Part shown: piece by piece, positions 47,805 through 59,361 of the stretch | Position numbering within the stretch: the first letter of the stretch is position 1 | Layout: the number at the start of each line of letters is the position of its first letter | Assembly (NCBI RefSeq): GCF_010389155.1 | Contig: NC_057766.1 | Location: forward strand, 32,001,516 to 32,065,515 | Origin: Erigeron canadensis | Lineage: Eukaryota > Streptophyta > Magnoliopsida > Asterales > Asteraceae | Length of the DNA: 64,000 bases | Reading direction: 5' to 3' | Program-made: the position numbers and the translations under genes | The notes under the pieces: generated by a model | Seen by the model: only the letters and a program-made list of their open reading frames with translations | Database searches by the model: none | Told to the model about the DNA's origin: nothing

Positions 47805-48088
47805 CGAGCATGGTATTCGCACAATGCGGCGGCGGTAGTGGGGAAGACGGTTTAGTAGTGTCGGTGATTGGTGGTGGTGGCGGTGGCGATGACAACTGGT
47901 GTAGGTTTATGTTATTGTGATAGCAGAAATTTTTAGAAGATAAGGATTTAAAGTGTTAATTATTAAAATAAAGGTTTAGAGTGTAATTAGATAATAGAAA
48001 AGGAAATGTCCAAGGACAATTTTGATATTTCAAAGACAGAAATTACTAAAAATAAAAATGGGTGTTTTGCTTTATAAAGGAGTAGAGA
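47805..48088 (-). mobile_element. Short non-autonomous Helitron (minus orientation)
   Basis: A 284-base element. On the minus strand it starts A|TCTCTACTCCTTTATAAAG (48088) and ends CCGCCGCATTGTGCGAATACCATGCTCG|T in two short blocks (hairpin-forming CCGCATTGTGCG near 47820, terminus at 47805). The A^T flanks are intact. The end is CTCG. Confidence 0.75.
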
Positions 48089-48767
48089 TAACCAATCTAT
48101 GTTTGTATGTTATTTAAAGTTAAACTAGATGAAAGAACAGTTTATCATGCAAACACAAATCTACATCACAACACTTGATTATTTTACGACTTTTATCCTT
48201 ATTATTGTAATTTATAATAAAAATAAACTAGATTTTAGACCAGTGACAAATACACGAGTTTTATAACATTATCAATATATGAATTAGTATATGGACTAAG
48301 AAATAACTTAAACGTTAAAATGCAAAAATATACTTAAAAAATATTTGAGAATTGAGGTATTCAATAAATAATAATGTAAAATTATATCAAGGTTGGATGA
48401 TGTAGTCGGTTTTCTTTTATACAAACTTTTTCAGATTTCGTGGGCTTTCAATGATTTTATGTGTTGTGATTGTATTTGTAGGGTTTAATTGAATAGATGA
48501 ATATATATTGTTGTATGAAATGTTATATATGAGATATATCTAGATTATAATGATAATACATACGTATACTGAATATATTCAATTGATATTGTCATTAGTT
48601 TTGTTTTATATTTTATTTGATAAGTCTTACAATAAAAATAATATAAACAAAAATATAGATATAAATACTAATTCGTATTAATCCAAGTATTGTAACATCT
48701 CTAACTTTTAGCTATATTTTGTTATTAGATAGACATTATGCAATAAAGTATTATTTATATTTTAAAG

Positions 48768-48995
48768 TGGGTTAAAGAGTAAATTGGTGACGGAAAACTA
48801 AAAAATTTAATTAATTATTTTTATATTGGGTTAAAGTGTAAATTGATGATGGAAAACTAAAAAGTGTAAATATTTATTTTTAAATTTGGTTAAAGTGTAA
48901 ATTGGTGATGGAAAAACAAAAAGTGTAAATTAATTATTTTTATGCTGAGTTAAAGTGTAAATTGGTAATAAAAACCAAAAAGTGTAAATTTAATT
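48768..48995. repeat. Minisatellite, about four units of ~62 bp
   Basis: The unit 'gggttaaagtgtaaattggtgatggaaaac..' recurs about four times with substitutions and length changes of the AT-rich tail. It is non-coding. Confidence 0.75.
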
Positions 48996-48999
48996 TAGA

Positions 49000-50385
49000 C
49001 ATGTGGTGATTAATTAATTTTGATAAATTGAATGCCGTGATTGATTAATTGAGGTTAGACTAGTTGTCTTGTATTATATATTAAGTAAGATAAGATTTAG
49101 ATATAAAGGAAAATTACATTTTTAGTCTCTCAAGTTGACAATATTTTCAGTTATTGCCCTTAAGTGAATTAATTACAGAAAAAACCCAAAGTTGGTCACG
49201 TTTTGAACTTTTCACTATGCGACTAACAGTCGTCTATTAGGTCCGTTAAGTGAAGGGCATATTCGTTATTTCGCCATGATCCCTTATTCTTCTTCTTATT
49301 CCTCTTCTTCTTCTTCCTTACTCAAACAACCGTCTACTAGAAAAACTTGAACTGATCAAAAAATACACACATAGAAAATTAGTTATCACCTCCAAAATAA
49401 CTACAAGTATTAAAAACTAGTCTTCAGGTCCGTCTGATGGACGGATAATTTCAAAAAATATCAAATATCAAAATAATAAACAACAAAACAGGTGAAAAAT
49501 AACAAAACATGAAAAAACAAATTTAAAAGAATAAACCACTTTTAGGTTGAAAAAGAAATCACAATTAGACTATAATTAACAAGAAACTAAATTAAAAGAG
49601 ATGAAAAATAATAATAACATAACAATTGTCAATATCAAATAATAAACAAGCACGAACAAAATACCGAAAATAAAATTAAAGGGAAAAAAACCGTATGTTT
49701 TTTTGAAGGAGAATTGGTTAAGAATTAATCATTTTCTGTGACTATGAAATATTTTCTTTGAAACTTTAACCTCTTGTTTTCAAAGGCTAAAAGTTTTTCA
49801 ACTGATTTAATATTGTATATAACAAAAAAATAATATGAGTATTTAAATCGACCTTATCCATACCTTGTGACCATTGCTTCTCTTGAAAGACGACGAATAT
49901 GCTTGTTTAATATGCTACTGCTACAGGCCTACAGATCATTGTACAACTTTATGAAAGTAATGTACAACTATTTACAGCCAAAAATTCCTTTTTTTGGAAT
50001 ATATGTAAATTTAATATAATATTTTATTAAATCAAAGTATGATGATGCACTTTTATTGCCCCACTTACGCGGACAATATCGTCATTTCAGTATGTCCGCT
50101 TTATAGTGCCCACGTTCTTTCTCCATTGGCGGCCTGTCAAATTCCCAAAAAGGACTTTAGTTGCTTTAACGAACACCCTCACTAAAACGTTATTGTATAT
50201 TCATGTTTGTTTGATGAACTCAAAACTTTTAAAGAAGCAAAATCTTTCTCAAAACTTTTAAATAAGCAAAATCTTTCATCTTTACCTACTTACCTTAGCT
50301 ATTAAGCCATAATTTCATTGACAAATGACAATGTACATAAACAAATAGATTCTGATATGTATATATTCTTCCATTAACATCTTTA
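49000..50385. other. AT-rich intergenic DNA, nothing recognised
   Basis: No gene was recognised. A CT-rich run ('ttcttcttattcctcttcttc', about 49290) and short A-rich stretches are the only notable composition features. Confidence 0.4.
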
Positions 50386-50387
50386 TC

Positions 50388-51080
50388 TATACTTCTATAC
50401 TTCTATACTACTATATAAAATTTATAACCCTTATGTTGAAAGTTTACATAAATGAGACATGCGAATTGACCAAAATACCCTTAATGAATTAAATCACCAT
50501 CAACCCTTACACTGTATTCTCGAGTTTTTATTAAAAGAAAAGAAAGGAGAAGATTGGATAAGGGAAGAAATGATAGATAATTACATAAAAAAGAGTCATT
50601 CTCGAGTTGAAAGAAAAGAAAAGAAAGTTGATAGTTAAATGTATTATTAAGTTAGAAGGGAAGGAAAAGAAAGGATAAAAAGATATAATTTTACATTTAT
50701 AGCCTTGTAGTAATTAAAACCTTTATATAAGTTTGAGGGGTATAATAATAATTTCACCATTTTTCCTTCAAAAATCTTGCCAAAAGTGGCAAGAAAGTTT
50801 TGGGATCAAAACATCCTATTTTTCCATTTCTTTCTCTTCCCTTTCTTTTAAAATAAAAAGTCAAGAATACAAAAACTAGAAGTTTCTTACCCTTTCTTTT
50901 CTTATCTCTTCAAAATAAAACTCAAGAATGCACTCTTAATATTAAATTACACCATTAATCCATTATATTAGAAAATATCTCTACCAACCCCTTTAAAACA
51001 AATACTTTTACCTACACCAATAGATGTCGCCACCACCGTCATCGCCGACTCGCCGCCGCATTGCGCGGGTACCATGCTCG
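50388..51080 (+). mobile_element. Non-autonomous Helitron with nested foldback
   Basis: The left end lies at about 50388 in a stuttering TCTATACTTCTATACTACTATATA sequence, so the first base is ambiguous. The right end is CGCCGCATTGCGCGGGTACCATGCTCG|T, finishing at about 51080 (read in two parts: hairpin near 51055-51070, CTCG terminus). Inside, 'attctcgagtttttatt..aaagaaaag' (50515-50560) and its inverse (50880-50940) suggest a nested foldback repeat. Confidence 0.65.
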
Positions 51081-51216
51081 TTTCTAAAATAAAAATATTG
51101 TATTACAGATCGCTAAAATGGAAACAACAAATATGACTAAAAAGAGTTACCTATTAAATTTAAGGTTCAAAAACCAAAAACAATTTAAGGTTTGAGATTA
51201 CAAAAGTGTCTCTTAA

Positions 51217-51476
51217 TCTATACTATCTTATAATAATTATTACATTCTCTCTCATAAAAGTGTTAGATGAAAAATTACTATTTTACCCCTTATAAATTGA
51301 TTTACATCATTAATCCTTTATCTTCTACATTATATCAACTATCACTTTACATCAATTACATTTACACAAATTACTTACACAGTTGCACCCACCATGAACA
51401 CCACCACGGCCACCGTCACCACCGCCAATCGTTGTCACCACTAAACCGTCACCGCATCGCGCGGGTACAATGCTAG
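51217..51476 (+). mobile_element. Short non-autonomous Helitron with canonical CTAG end
   Basis: A 260-base element: A|TCTATACTATCTTATAATA at the left, and at the right CACCGCATCGCGCGGGTACAATGCTAG|T. The hairpin is CCGCATCGCGCGG. Both the A before and the T after are present. This is the cleanest Helitron in the window. Confidence 0.82.
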
Positions 51477-51552
51477 TGTAAATATATTTGTCTTTTATTT
51501 TATGTTTAAATAAGTGTAAACTAATTATATTAGTTTACTAAGTGTACCAATA

Positions 51553-52066
51553 GGGTGAAATCCCAATGACACTACCACTAAGAGTACACATAGCAAGGCG
51601 TCCCCTTATGTATTTTTCGCCGGGAATGCCAGAGAACACCTATCAGAACGTCGGCTACATTGCCCCTATTGGCGTTCTTGGCCAAAAATATGTCCTCCCG
51701 ATATCAGACACCCATTTTTTGCATATGTAATCGAGGCCACATGCCTCTTCATATCGGGTTTTTTTAAATACTTTTTTAGCAACTTATGTTTAATATTATT
51801 AATAGAGGGTGAAATCCCAATGACACTACCACTAAGACTACACATAGCAAGGCGTCCCCTTATGTATTTTTCGCCGGGAATGCCAGAGAGCACCTGTCAG
51901 AACGCCGGCTACGTTGCCTCTATTGGCGTTCTTGGCCAAAAATATGTTCTCCCGATATGATATCAAACACCCATTTTTTGCATATGTAATCGAGGCCACA
52001 TGCCTCTTCATAGCGGGATTTTTTTTAAATACTTTTTTAGCAACTTATGTTTAATATTATTAATAG
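51553..52066. repeat. Two-copy tandem repeat, period 254
   Basis: The segment starting 'gggtgaaatcccaatgac' and ending 'gcaacttatgtttaatattattaataga' occurs twice in tandem (starts 51553 and 51807), nearly identical with a few substitutions and a small insertion. It includes 'tattggcgttcttggccaaa' and 'gccgggaatgccagag'. No coding role was found; it may be part of an unclassified retroelement. Confidence 0.85.
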
Positions 52067-52766
52067 ATGGTGGGTTCCCTTGAAGCAGAAGCGGCTCAAT
52101 CCATATTGTGGCCTAAAACAAAACTTATAAATGAAGCCTATTTACATCTAAAGCTCATTTTAAACTAAAGGAGTACAAAAATAAAAAAAAAACACAATTA
52201 ATTTCCCCTCAATCAATAATTATATAACAAACTCCTTCATTATCTAAGTTCCATTATATAACCCTTTAAGAACCTTATGATCAACCCAACTAAGTGGGAT
52301 TGGCAATTAAAAGTTCTTATTGAACAAATATCTTAACATCCGTTCGTCCTTATGTTTTTAAGCCACTATATCTTAATTTTATTTTTAAATTTTTTATTTG
52401 AAATTTATCTAAAATCTATATATAAATAAAATGATATATATTTAACATATATATAAAATTTGAGACCTTTAATAATATGGGGCCTAAAGCCCTTGCTTTA
52501 TTTGCCTTACCCTTTAGCCACTACTGGCTTGAAGGGTTTATAATAGAATCCTTACTCCAACCAAAATAGAGGAGAAGCCTCTTGGATAACTAGACGCCAC
52601 TTGTTGCAATAATAGAAAATTGGGGCTTCCATTAGAAGCCTTGGCTCCTTGCTCCATATTGGCACACAAATCAAGGCTGCAAGACAAATTATATTCTGTG
52701 ATCAATGTGAGAATAATGGATTATCAGACATAAGTTATATGTTTTTATGTTGTTTGCACTCTAGGT
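52067..52766. other. Intergenic DNA, nothing recognised
   Basis: AT-rich, with 'ggcctaaa' words repeated in a decayed manner. No feature was recognised. Confidence 0.35.
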
Positions 52767-52774
52767 ACCAAGAC

Positions 52775-53055
52775 TAGGGATGAGAAAAAAACCGAATCCA
52801 TGACCCGACCCGAAATTGGCCCGAGCCGACCCGCCCGAAGGGCTAACGAGCCGGGTCACAGGTCAAGCTTTTGTTGCATTTTTGGGTCACAGGTTGCTCC
52901 AGTCGGGCCGGGTCAAGCCAAAAACCAAAAAAAGGAGAAGGAAACCCATGCCTCGCCTGAACCCGACCCGAACAACACGTGTCGGGTCACAGTTCAGATT
53001 TTCATATACTTGTGGGTCGCGGGTCGGGCCAGGTCGGGCCATTTGCACATCCCTA
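52775..53055. mobile_element. Non-autonomous hAT element with CCCG/GGGTC subterminal repeats
   Basis: A 281-base element starting TAGGGATGAG and ending GCACATCCCTA. It is flanked by ACCAAGAC (52767-52774) and ATCAAGAC (53056-53063), an 8-bp duplication with one mismatch. It is filled with GACCCG/CGGGTC words. The two ~100-codon plus-strand frames here come from these GC-rich repeats. Confidence 0.8.
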
Positions 53056-53063
53056 ATCAAGAC

Positions 53064-53587
53064 GGTACATTTGACAAATGGTTTTCACCCTTTTACCATT
53101 TTTAATTTTTAAAGTCTAATAAGCTAAAAATTAATATTGGAATATCCGAATTTTTAAGTACAAATTTTGGTATGACTAAACACAATGTTCAAAATAAATC
53201 ACAATATAACTTGACTAGCTCATATAAATAAGTTTGAATCAAACAAAGACTTAAAGAATTTACTACATCTAAGTATATAAATTAGGAAGACCTCAAATAA
53301 TCTAAATGGAACTCTTCTGTTTAAAACAATATAAAAAATCTAAATGGAAATTAATTCCCTTACATTGTAAAATAACAATACAAAATGATTTTACATTATT
53401 TTATTATGAGGTTTGTTCTTCATATGATATATGGCGGCCAAAATTACTTAAAAAACATGAGAAATGCTATAATCACAAACTAATTACAAACAGAGTTTTA
53501 CAATTTGACATGACTTATGAAGTGGACCAATCATGTTAGAATTTATTTTCTCTTTCTTCCTTTGTTTTTATTGGTGGAGAATGAATT
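53064..53587. other. AT-rich DNA, nothing recognised
   Basis: No feature was recognised. It includes the likely insertion flank of the LINE. Confidence 0.35.
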
Positions 53588-54278
53588 TATATTTTTTTTT
53601 TTGGTGAAAATGTGAATTATATTACTATCCAAAACATTTACAAATTTACATTTTAATGTACCTTGGACAGCCCCAAGAATACCAAACAACAGACAATACA
53701 ATGCAATCAAAATCTAGGAACTAATTCAGAGCCAACAAATATTAATAACATCAAAAACCACTTCCATCCATCAACCTCAAGCTGAGCATACCAAAACTGC
53801 AGCCTCACACCTCTGCATACATTCCCAAAACAGAACCCATACTAGTTGATTGCACCAGTATAAGACCAAGTAGTCCCATCTTGCATGAATCACTATTCCT
53901 ATACGCAAGTGCAATCAACCATCAAAATTACTCTTCTGAAAACCAAATACCATATCCACCAAAAATCAAGTAGCTTTAAGAGAATTACCCAACCATTTCA
54001 GGTCCCATAACTCTGCTATTTTTTCCACATTTCTAGTTCTTCTAACTTTGATTGACATTAATTGAAATCTAACACTTTCCCTTAGTTTGGCATAACATCT
54101 CCTTATTCCTTTCTTGACTCTTAAAAAGTCTAGCATTTCTTTCTTGCCATATGTAGTATACGGCAGCAACCACCAAAAGTCTATTCACCACCACTCCTAA
54201 ATTATTGTTATTCCTTTTCCTGGCTAAACTTCTAATCACTTCCTGTAAACACACCACTTGCTGCACTTGATAAAGCAC

Positions 54279-56195
54279 CTAACTTAACACATTCCATATC
54301 TCTCTTATGTAACTGCATTTGAAGAAAAGATGCTCATGACTATCTTCAGTAATATTACAAAAAACACACTTCAGATCTGCATCCTGTTTCCAAATAGCCA
54401 TTTTATCTTGAGTTAACAACTTTTCCTGCACTGCAAGCCAAAAAATGAAAACATGTCTAGGTATAAGCTGTTTAAACCACACCACATTTTTCCATTCCAC
54501 ATTTGACCATTCCTCTCTCATATCCTTCCAAGCGTGTTTAGTAGAAAATACAACTTTCTGGTTGTCCCTTGTATTCCATAATACCTTGTCCTCCATCCCA
54601 TTTTGTAATTCTGGTACATCAATGTTCCTCAAAATGGGATAATCTTCAACCCATCCATCTGGCCATTTCCAATTATTATTGCAAATCATTTTGTTCACAG
54701 TGATATTTTCATCGAATCTGGCATCATAAACAGCTCTCCTATTGATGAATGCACATAAAGGTCCTTCATTGCACCATTTGTCATGCCACATAGAAGTGTT
54801 CTGCCCATCTCCTATCTCGACAAAAACATGATGTTTGACCAGATCCCTAATTTCCATCATAGTTTTCCATCCCCAACTGTTAGTCTTATCAACTTGGTAA
54901 ATCCATACACTTTTATTCTTTAATTTCACTACATTAACCCATTTAGCCCATAAGGAATCCTTATTTTCAATAATTTTCCAAAACTGTTGTATGAGTAACA
55001 CTTCATTGCACTTCCTAATACTCTTCAGGCCCAACCCACATTGTTCCTTTGGTTTGCAAACATTTTTCCATGCAACTCTTGCTTTACCTTTTGCAGAATC
55101 CCCAGCATTCCATAGAAACCTTTTGAACAGTTTTTCCAAATCTTTAATTATTGAATTAGGTAGCATAAACACAGATGCCCAGTATACTTGCATGGATGAC
55201 AAAACTGAAGCAATCAATTGAACCCTTCCTGCATGAGAGAGACACTTATTCTTCCAACATTCAATTCTGCTATTGACTTTATCAATTAATACTTTGCAAT
55301 CCTTTACCCCCAATTTTTTAGCAAGTAAAGGAACACCCAAATACCTCACTGATAACTTTCCACACTTGAAAGGCAAAATATTAAGCAACTCACTTTGTTC
55401 CTTCTCATTCAGGCTTCCAAAAAATATGGTGCTTTTACCTAAATTCGGATTTAATTATGAAATTTTACTAAAATCCTCCAAAGCCTGTTTCACAACTTTG
55501 AGAGATCTAGTATTACCTTTACACACCACTAACAAATCATCATCAAAACACATATGGGACAATTTCAGTTCCTTACAACCAAAGTGGTATCCAAACTCAG
55601 TGGATTCCTCAATTCTCTTTTTCATAATGAGACTGAAGACTTCCATAACCTAAGTGAACAAGTAAGGTGATATAGGGTCACCTTGTCTTAGGCCTTTTTC
55701 CCCTTTGAAATAACCATGCACCTCCCCATTTAAGCAGATAGAGAACTTAGAGGAAGAAACACATACCATGATCCATTTAATCATATCTTTATGGAATCCA
55801 AATTTAACCAGAACATCCTCCAAGAAACTCCAGCTTACTGTATCATATGCTTTATGTATATCTATCGGCATAACACATCTTTTGGGCCCATTTTTCCTGT
55901 TATAGCCCCTGAGTAACTCTTGAGCAATAAGAATATTATCTTGTATGTGCCTGCCAGGAATAAAAGCACTTTGATTCACACTAACAATCTTTTTGAGCCT
56001 TTCCTGGATTCTGTTTGTGAGAACTTTGCTTATACACTTGTATATAACATTGCAGCATGCAATAGGTCTGAAATCAGAGACGTTATTAGGTGTGTTCACT
56101 TTAGGGATGAGTGCAATCAAAGTGGCATTAACTTCACCCAACAGTTTACCAGTTGAAAAGAATTCCTTGATTGCCAAACACACTCTACTGCCCAC
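54279..56195 (-). pseudogene. LINE reverse transcriptase and C-terminal domain, broken
   Basis: Reverse transcriptase motifs in order: LIALIPK and FRPIACCNVIYKCISKVL (56120-56000), NQSAFIPGRHIQDNILIAQEL (55980-55910), IDIHKAYDTVSW (55865-55830) and GLRQGDPISPYLF (55690-55655). The catalytic box reads CFDDDLLV (near 55540) where plant LINEs usually have FADD. The later frame (55388-54279) has RYLGVPL, HAGRVQLI and a C-terminal zf-RVT with CVFCNITEDSHEHLFFKC, whose Cys/His set is intact. A stop at 55650 and frame changes near 55455 break continuity. Confidence 0.85.
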
Positions 56196-56820
56196 TATAT
56201 CCCAAGCCTTCTTAAAAAAACCAGAAGAATACCCATCAGGCCTAGAAGCTTTGTTGCTATCTATCTCAAAAATGGCCTATTTTATTTCAGATTCATCAAT
56301 TGGCCTTATCATATTTGCAGCTTCTTCACTAGATAGAGCCTTATCAAAATACCTTTCATCACAGGCAAAACTGTATCAGTTCTTCCCCAAAAATGCTCAA
56401 AATGCTTTACAAATTGAGCAGCAACATCCTTTCCTTCATATTTTATCCTATCTTCATCACATATAACTTCCACTCTGCTCTTACTCCTCTTGGATTTTTA
56501 TATCCCATGAAAATAGGCAGTATTTTTATCCCCTTCTAGAAGCTACTAAACTTTGGCTTTTGTTGTAGAAGTTTTATTTCATCATTTGCAGCTTCCAAAA
56601 ACTCTTCAATATTATAGCAGCTTCCCCTCTATATTCCTTATTATGTGGTTCCTTGTCAACTAATTGTTGAATATTAACCAATTTCTCTCTCAAAATATTC
56701 AAAGAATAAAAAACATTACCTTTGCTCCAACTCAATTTATTTAGAGGCTTTTTCAGTTTCTTTAAATTCTTAACAAGTTTAAACATATGAAAACCTTGGA
56801 TGTTGTCATCCCACTTTGTC

Positions 56821-57882
56821 TTAATATATAACATCCTTAAACTTTTCTCTGTCAGCCACAAAATTAGAGAATCTAAAAGATTTTACTTTTCTAACCTGAC
56901 CATTCTTGATTGAAAGCTCAGCGGGGTTGTAATCTGACACACTATAAGGCAAGAAAACACCATGAGCTTGAAAACTTTTTAGAAACCCTTCATTGATCAT
57001 GATTCTGTCCAATTTCTTGAGGACATAACACTTATTGTTTTTCAATGATTTAGTCCAGGTGTAATTAGACCTTGAACTACAAATATCCTCAATTTCCAAC
57101 TCATTGACAGCATCTTGAAAATTTTGCATGTCGATAGTATTACTAGATCCCCTACTAAAGTGTTCATTAGCATTTAATGTAACATTAAAATCACCCAATA
57201 GCACCCAAGGCTTATTATCAACAAACTGTTTCTGTTTGCCTAACTCCCTCCAAAGCAATCTCCTTTCACTGCCATTATTACTGGCATATATAAAGCTGCA
57301 ATAAAATTTGATCTTACTAGAAATTACCTCTATGCAACAAAGAATTGACTGTTTAGTAGAGTCAATCACCATCAGGTCAATGTCACTAGAATTCCATCCT
57401 ACCAAGATTCTGCAACAAGATGGTGCAACTTGGACATTTGATGTCCATTCCCAATTACCAAAAATCTTGTTTCCAACTTTTTGGATTGTGTTTAACTTTA
57501 AATGGGTTTCAAAGAATGCACACACCTGAAGATTTTCATTCCTAATAAATTTAACAGCTTCATTTTGCTTAATAGAGGTATTCATCCCTCTAATATTCCA
57601 AATAGCCAATTTTAAATCCATTAATACCAGGCAAACTGATGCCCAGTTTAAGAGTTGAGCATCACTTCCTTGAATCTCATCTGCTACTAAACATCCAGTA
57701 GCATCATTCATATCCTCTATAATATCTTCTTCCATTCGATTTTCCTCCCTATTCTTCCTCTGCAGCCACATACTATCAAAATACTGTATCATTTCCTTAG
57801 ACCAGCCTCTTATTTCCTCTATTGATGGTTTACTTCCCTTTAAAAGAAAGGCATCCACAATCAATTTGTTATCATAGGGCAA
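56821..57882 (-). pseudogene. LINE AP-endonuclease domain, catalytic His lost
   Basis: An open minus-strand frame of 353 codons. It carries the endonuclease motifs AIWNIRGMN, an FETHL box with Glu, WVLLGDFNVT and KLDRIM. The last box reads VSDYNP where the family has SDHxP, so the catalytic His is replaced by Tyr. The frame ends before joining the reverse transcriptase. Confidence 0.8.
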
Positions 57883-58543
57883 TTCACCATTAACTTCCTC
57901 TCCCCCCCTTCATCAGCCAGTACACCAAACCTATTTCTAGGTGTGCTAGTCTTGCTATTAGGCTCTTCATTAAATTTGTTTTGGTTACTTTTTTGCTTCT
58001 GCCTATATTCCACATTAGCTTTCCCTCTATTTCCTCCATTCCTACCATTTTGCTCACCATTCTTCCTATGAAACCTTTTCCTAACATTAACTTGAACAAA
58101 ATCATCCTTCTTTGTTTCTTCTGAACCCTGATTCACATCGACATCCCCATCTTTAGCTTCCATTCTTTCATCTACTACATTCTGTTTTTAACACTTAATA
58201 TCACAGTGACCAAAGACTTGACAGTGGCTGTATTTTATTGGCTTCCAAGAATATTCCACATTCACATTTTGGTTCTTGTAGTATCCTGAAACTCATCCTT
58301 ATAAACAGTTTCAATTTGATCTTTTAATTCTTTGCCTGCTTCAATTTCAATTAATACTCTTGCAAAACCAATCCTACCATTTCCTTGATGACACATATTG
58401 GCAGTCATGCTATCCATCATAATTGGTTTGCCTAATCTACTAGTCAGAGTACTAATTCCCCTTAGACTCCAAGCTTCTAGAGGCAGATTTACGAGCTTAA
58501 TCCACATAGATATCTTATTAGGTTCTGTCTTTTCTACATTCAC
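57861..58543 (-). pseudogene. LINE ORF1-like protein (DUF4283/zinc-knuckle), broken
   Basis: The frame 58543-58262 has KISMWIKLVNLPLEAWS and GKPIMMDSMTANM, matching the DUF4283-type ORF1 of plant LINEs. A Cys/His stretch near 58240-58190 resembles a zinc knuckle, followed by an in-frame stop. The basic, Asn/Lys-rich linker is in 58163-57861. Confidence 0.65.
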
Positions 58544-58653
58544 CTTTGAATTCCATTCTTACACAAAATATGTTTGTAATTAGTTTGTCATCTATCTCTC
58601 AAAAAACATTATTCTTATTCAATTTGAGAGTCATCAAAATCCTTTTATTATTA

Positions 58654-58906
58654 CGAGCATAGTGCCCGCGCGTTGCAGCGGCTAGAAAGTGAGAAAGGCA
58701 GGTGGTGGTGGATATCGCGGGAGGCAGTGGAGAAGGGGGGCGGCAACGGAGGGTGATAGAAGCTAGGTCGATAAGAGTGTGTAATGATTAGAGGGAATTG
58801 GAGAAAGGGAAATATATAAGGGTTTTATGTTTTATGAAGGGGTATTTTGGGAAAAAATTTTTTGCTTAATTTCTTAATCTCAATCCTCTTTATAAAAGAT
58901 TATAGA
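58654..58906 (-). mobile_element. Short non-autonomous Helitron (minus orientation)
   Basis: A 253-base element. The minus-strand start is A|TCTATAATCTTTTATAAAG (58906). The end carries the hairpin-like CCGCTGCAACGCGCGGG followed by CACTATGCTCG|T (58654). A^T flanks are present. It separates the LINE from the CRWN promoter. Confidence 0.72.
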
Positions 58907-58909
58907 TTA

Positions 58910-59361
58910 TTATTGTTGTACAAAACCAAGGGTAATAAGGTAAATTGAAATATCAGAACGGCTGTCACAGCAAATAAAAATAAAAGATACAACGTGTGAG
59001 TGACAAAGCCCACAAGCCGGTGGCTTTCTTTTCTCTTTTCTTTCTTTCGCATAATAATCACATTCTCTTTCTCTTTTTATTTCTTTAGAGAGAGAAAAAA
59101 AACCCAAAATTATTTTAATAAAGAAAAGTTAGTTTAGGGACGTTACCGGATTCCAACTGGTTTTATTCACCGGGATTTGGGATTATTTTCACGTCCGTTT
59201 ATTTCCCTTCTTTCTTCCATCAATATCAATTCACTTGGATTACTCTTGGGATTACAAAAAATTTTAATTTCCTTTTTTGGGTCTCTTTAAAAGAAAATAA
59301 AGTTTCAATTTTTTTTACAGTATTTATGACTCTAGATTTTTATTGATCCACTAGAATTTTT
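58910..59361 (+). promoter_or_regulatory. CRWN upstream region and 5' leader
   Basis: Between the Helitron and the CRWN start. It is CT/GA-rich ('tttctctttctttcgc' and 'agagagagaaaaaaaaccc' near 59040-59105), typical of plant 5' leaders. No clear TATA box was placed. Confidence 0.4.

Larger units (their letters stand above)
53590..58600 (-). mobile_element. L1-type LINE, degenerate, minus strand
   Basis: About 5 kb read right to left. There is an ORF1 with a DUF4283-like part (58543-58262), a degenerate zinc-knuckle stretch (near 58240-58190) and a basic linker (58163-57861). An AP endonuclease follows (about 57635-56821), then reverse transcriptase (56195-55455) and a zf-RVT/RNase H-proximal C-terminal region (55388-54279). 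A 12-base poly-A (plus-strand T run, about 53591-53602) marks the 3' end. Several stops and frame changes separate the pieces, so it is inactive. The 5' end and target duplication were not resolved. Confidence 0.85.

Noticed and set aside
52800..53112. Two overlapping ~100-codon frames as a small gene
   Set aside because: They are produced by GC-rich subterminal repeats of a 281-bp hAT element.
55993..56466. 157-codon plus-strand frame as a gene
   Set aside because: It is antisense to the LINE reverse transcriptase, whose conserved motifs are on the minus strand.
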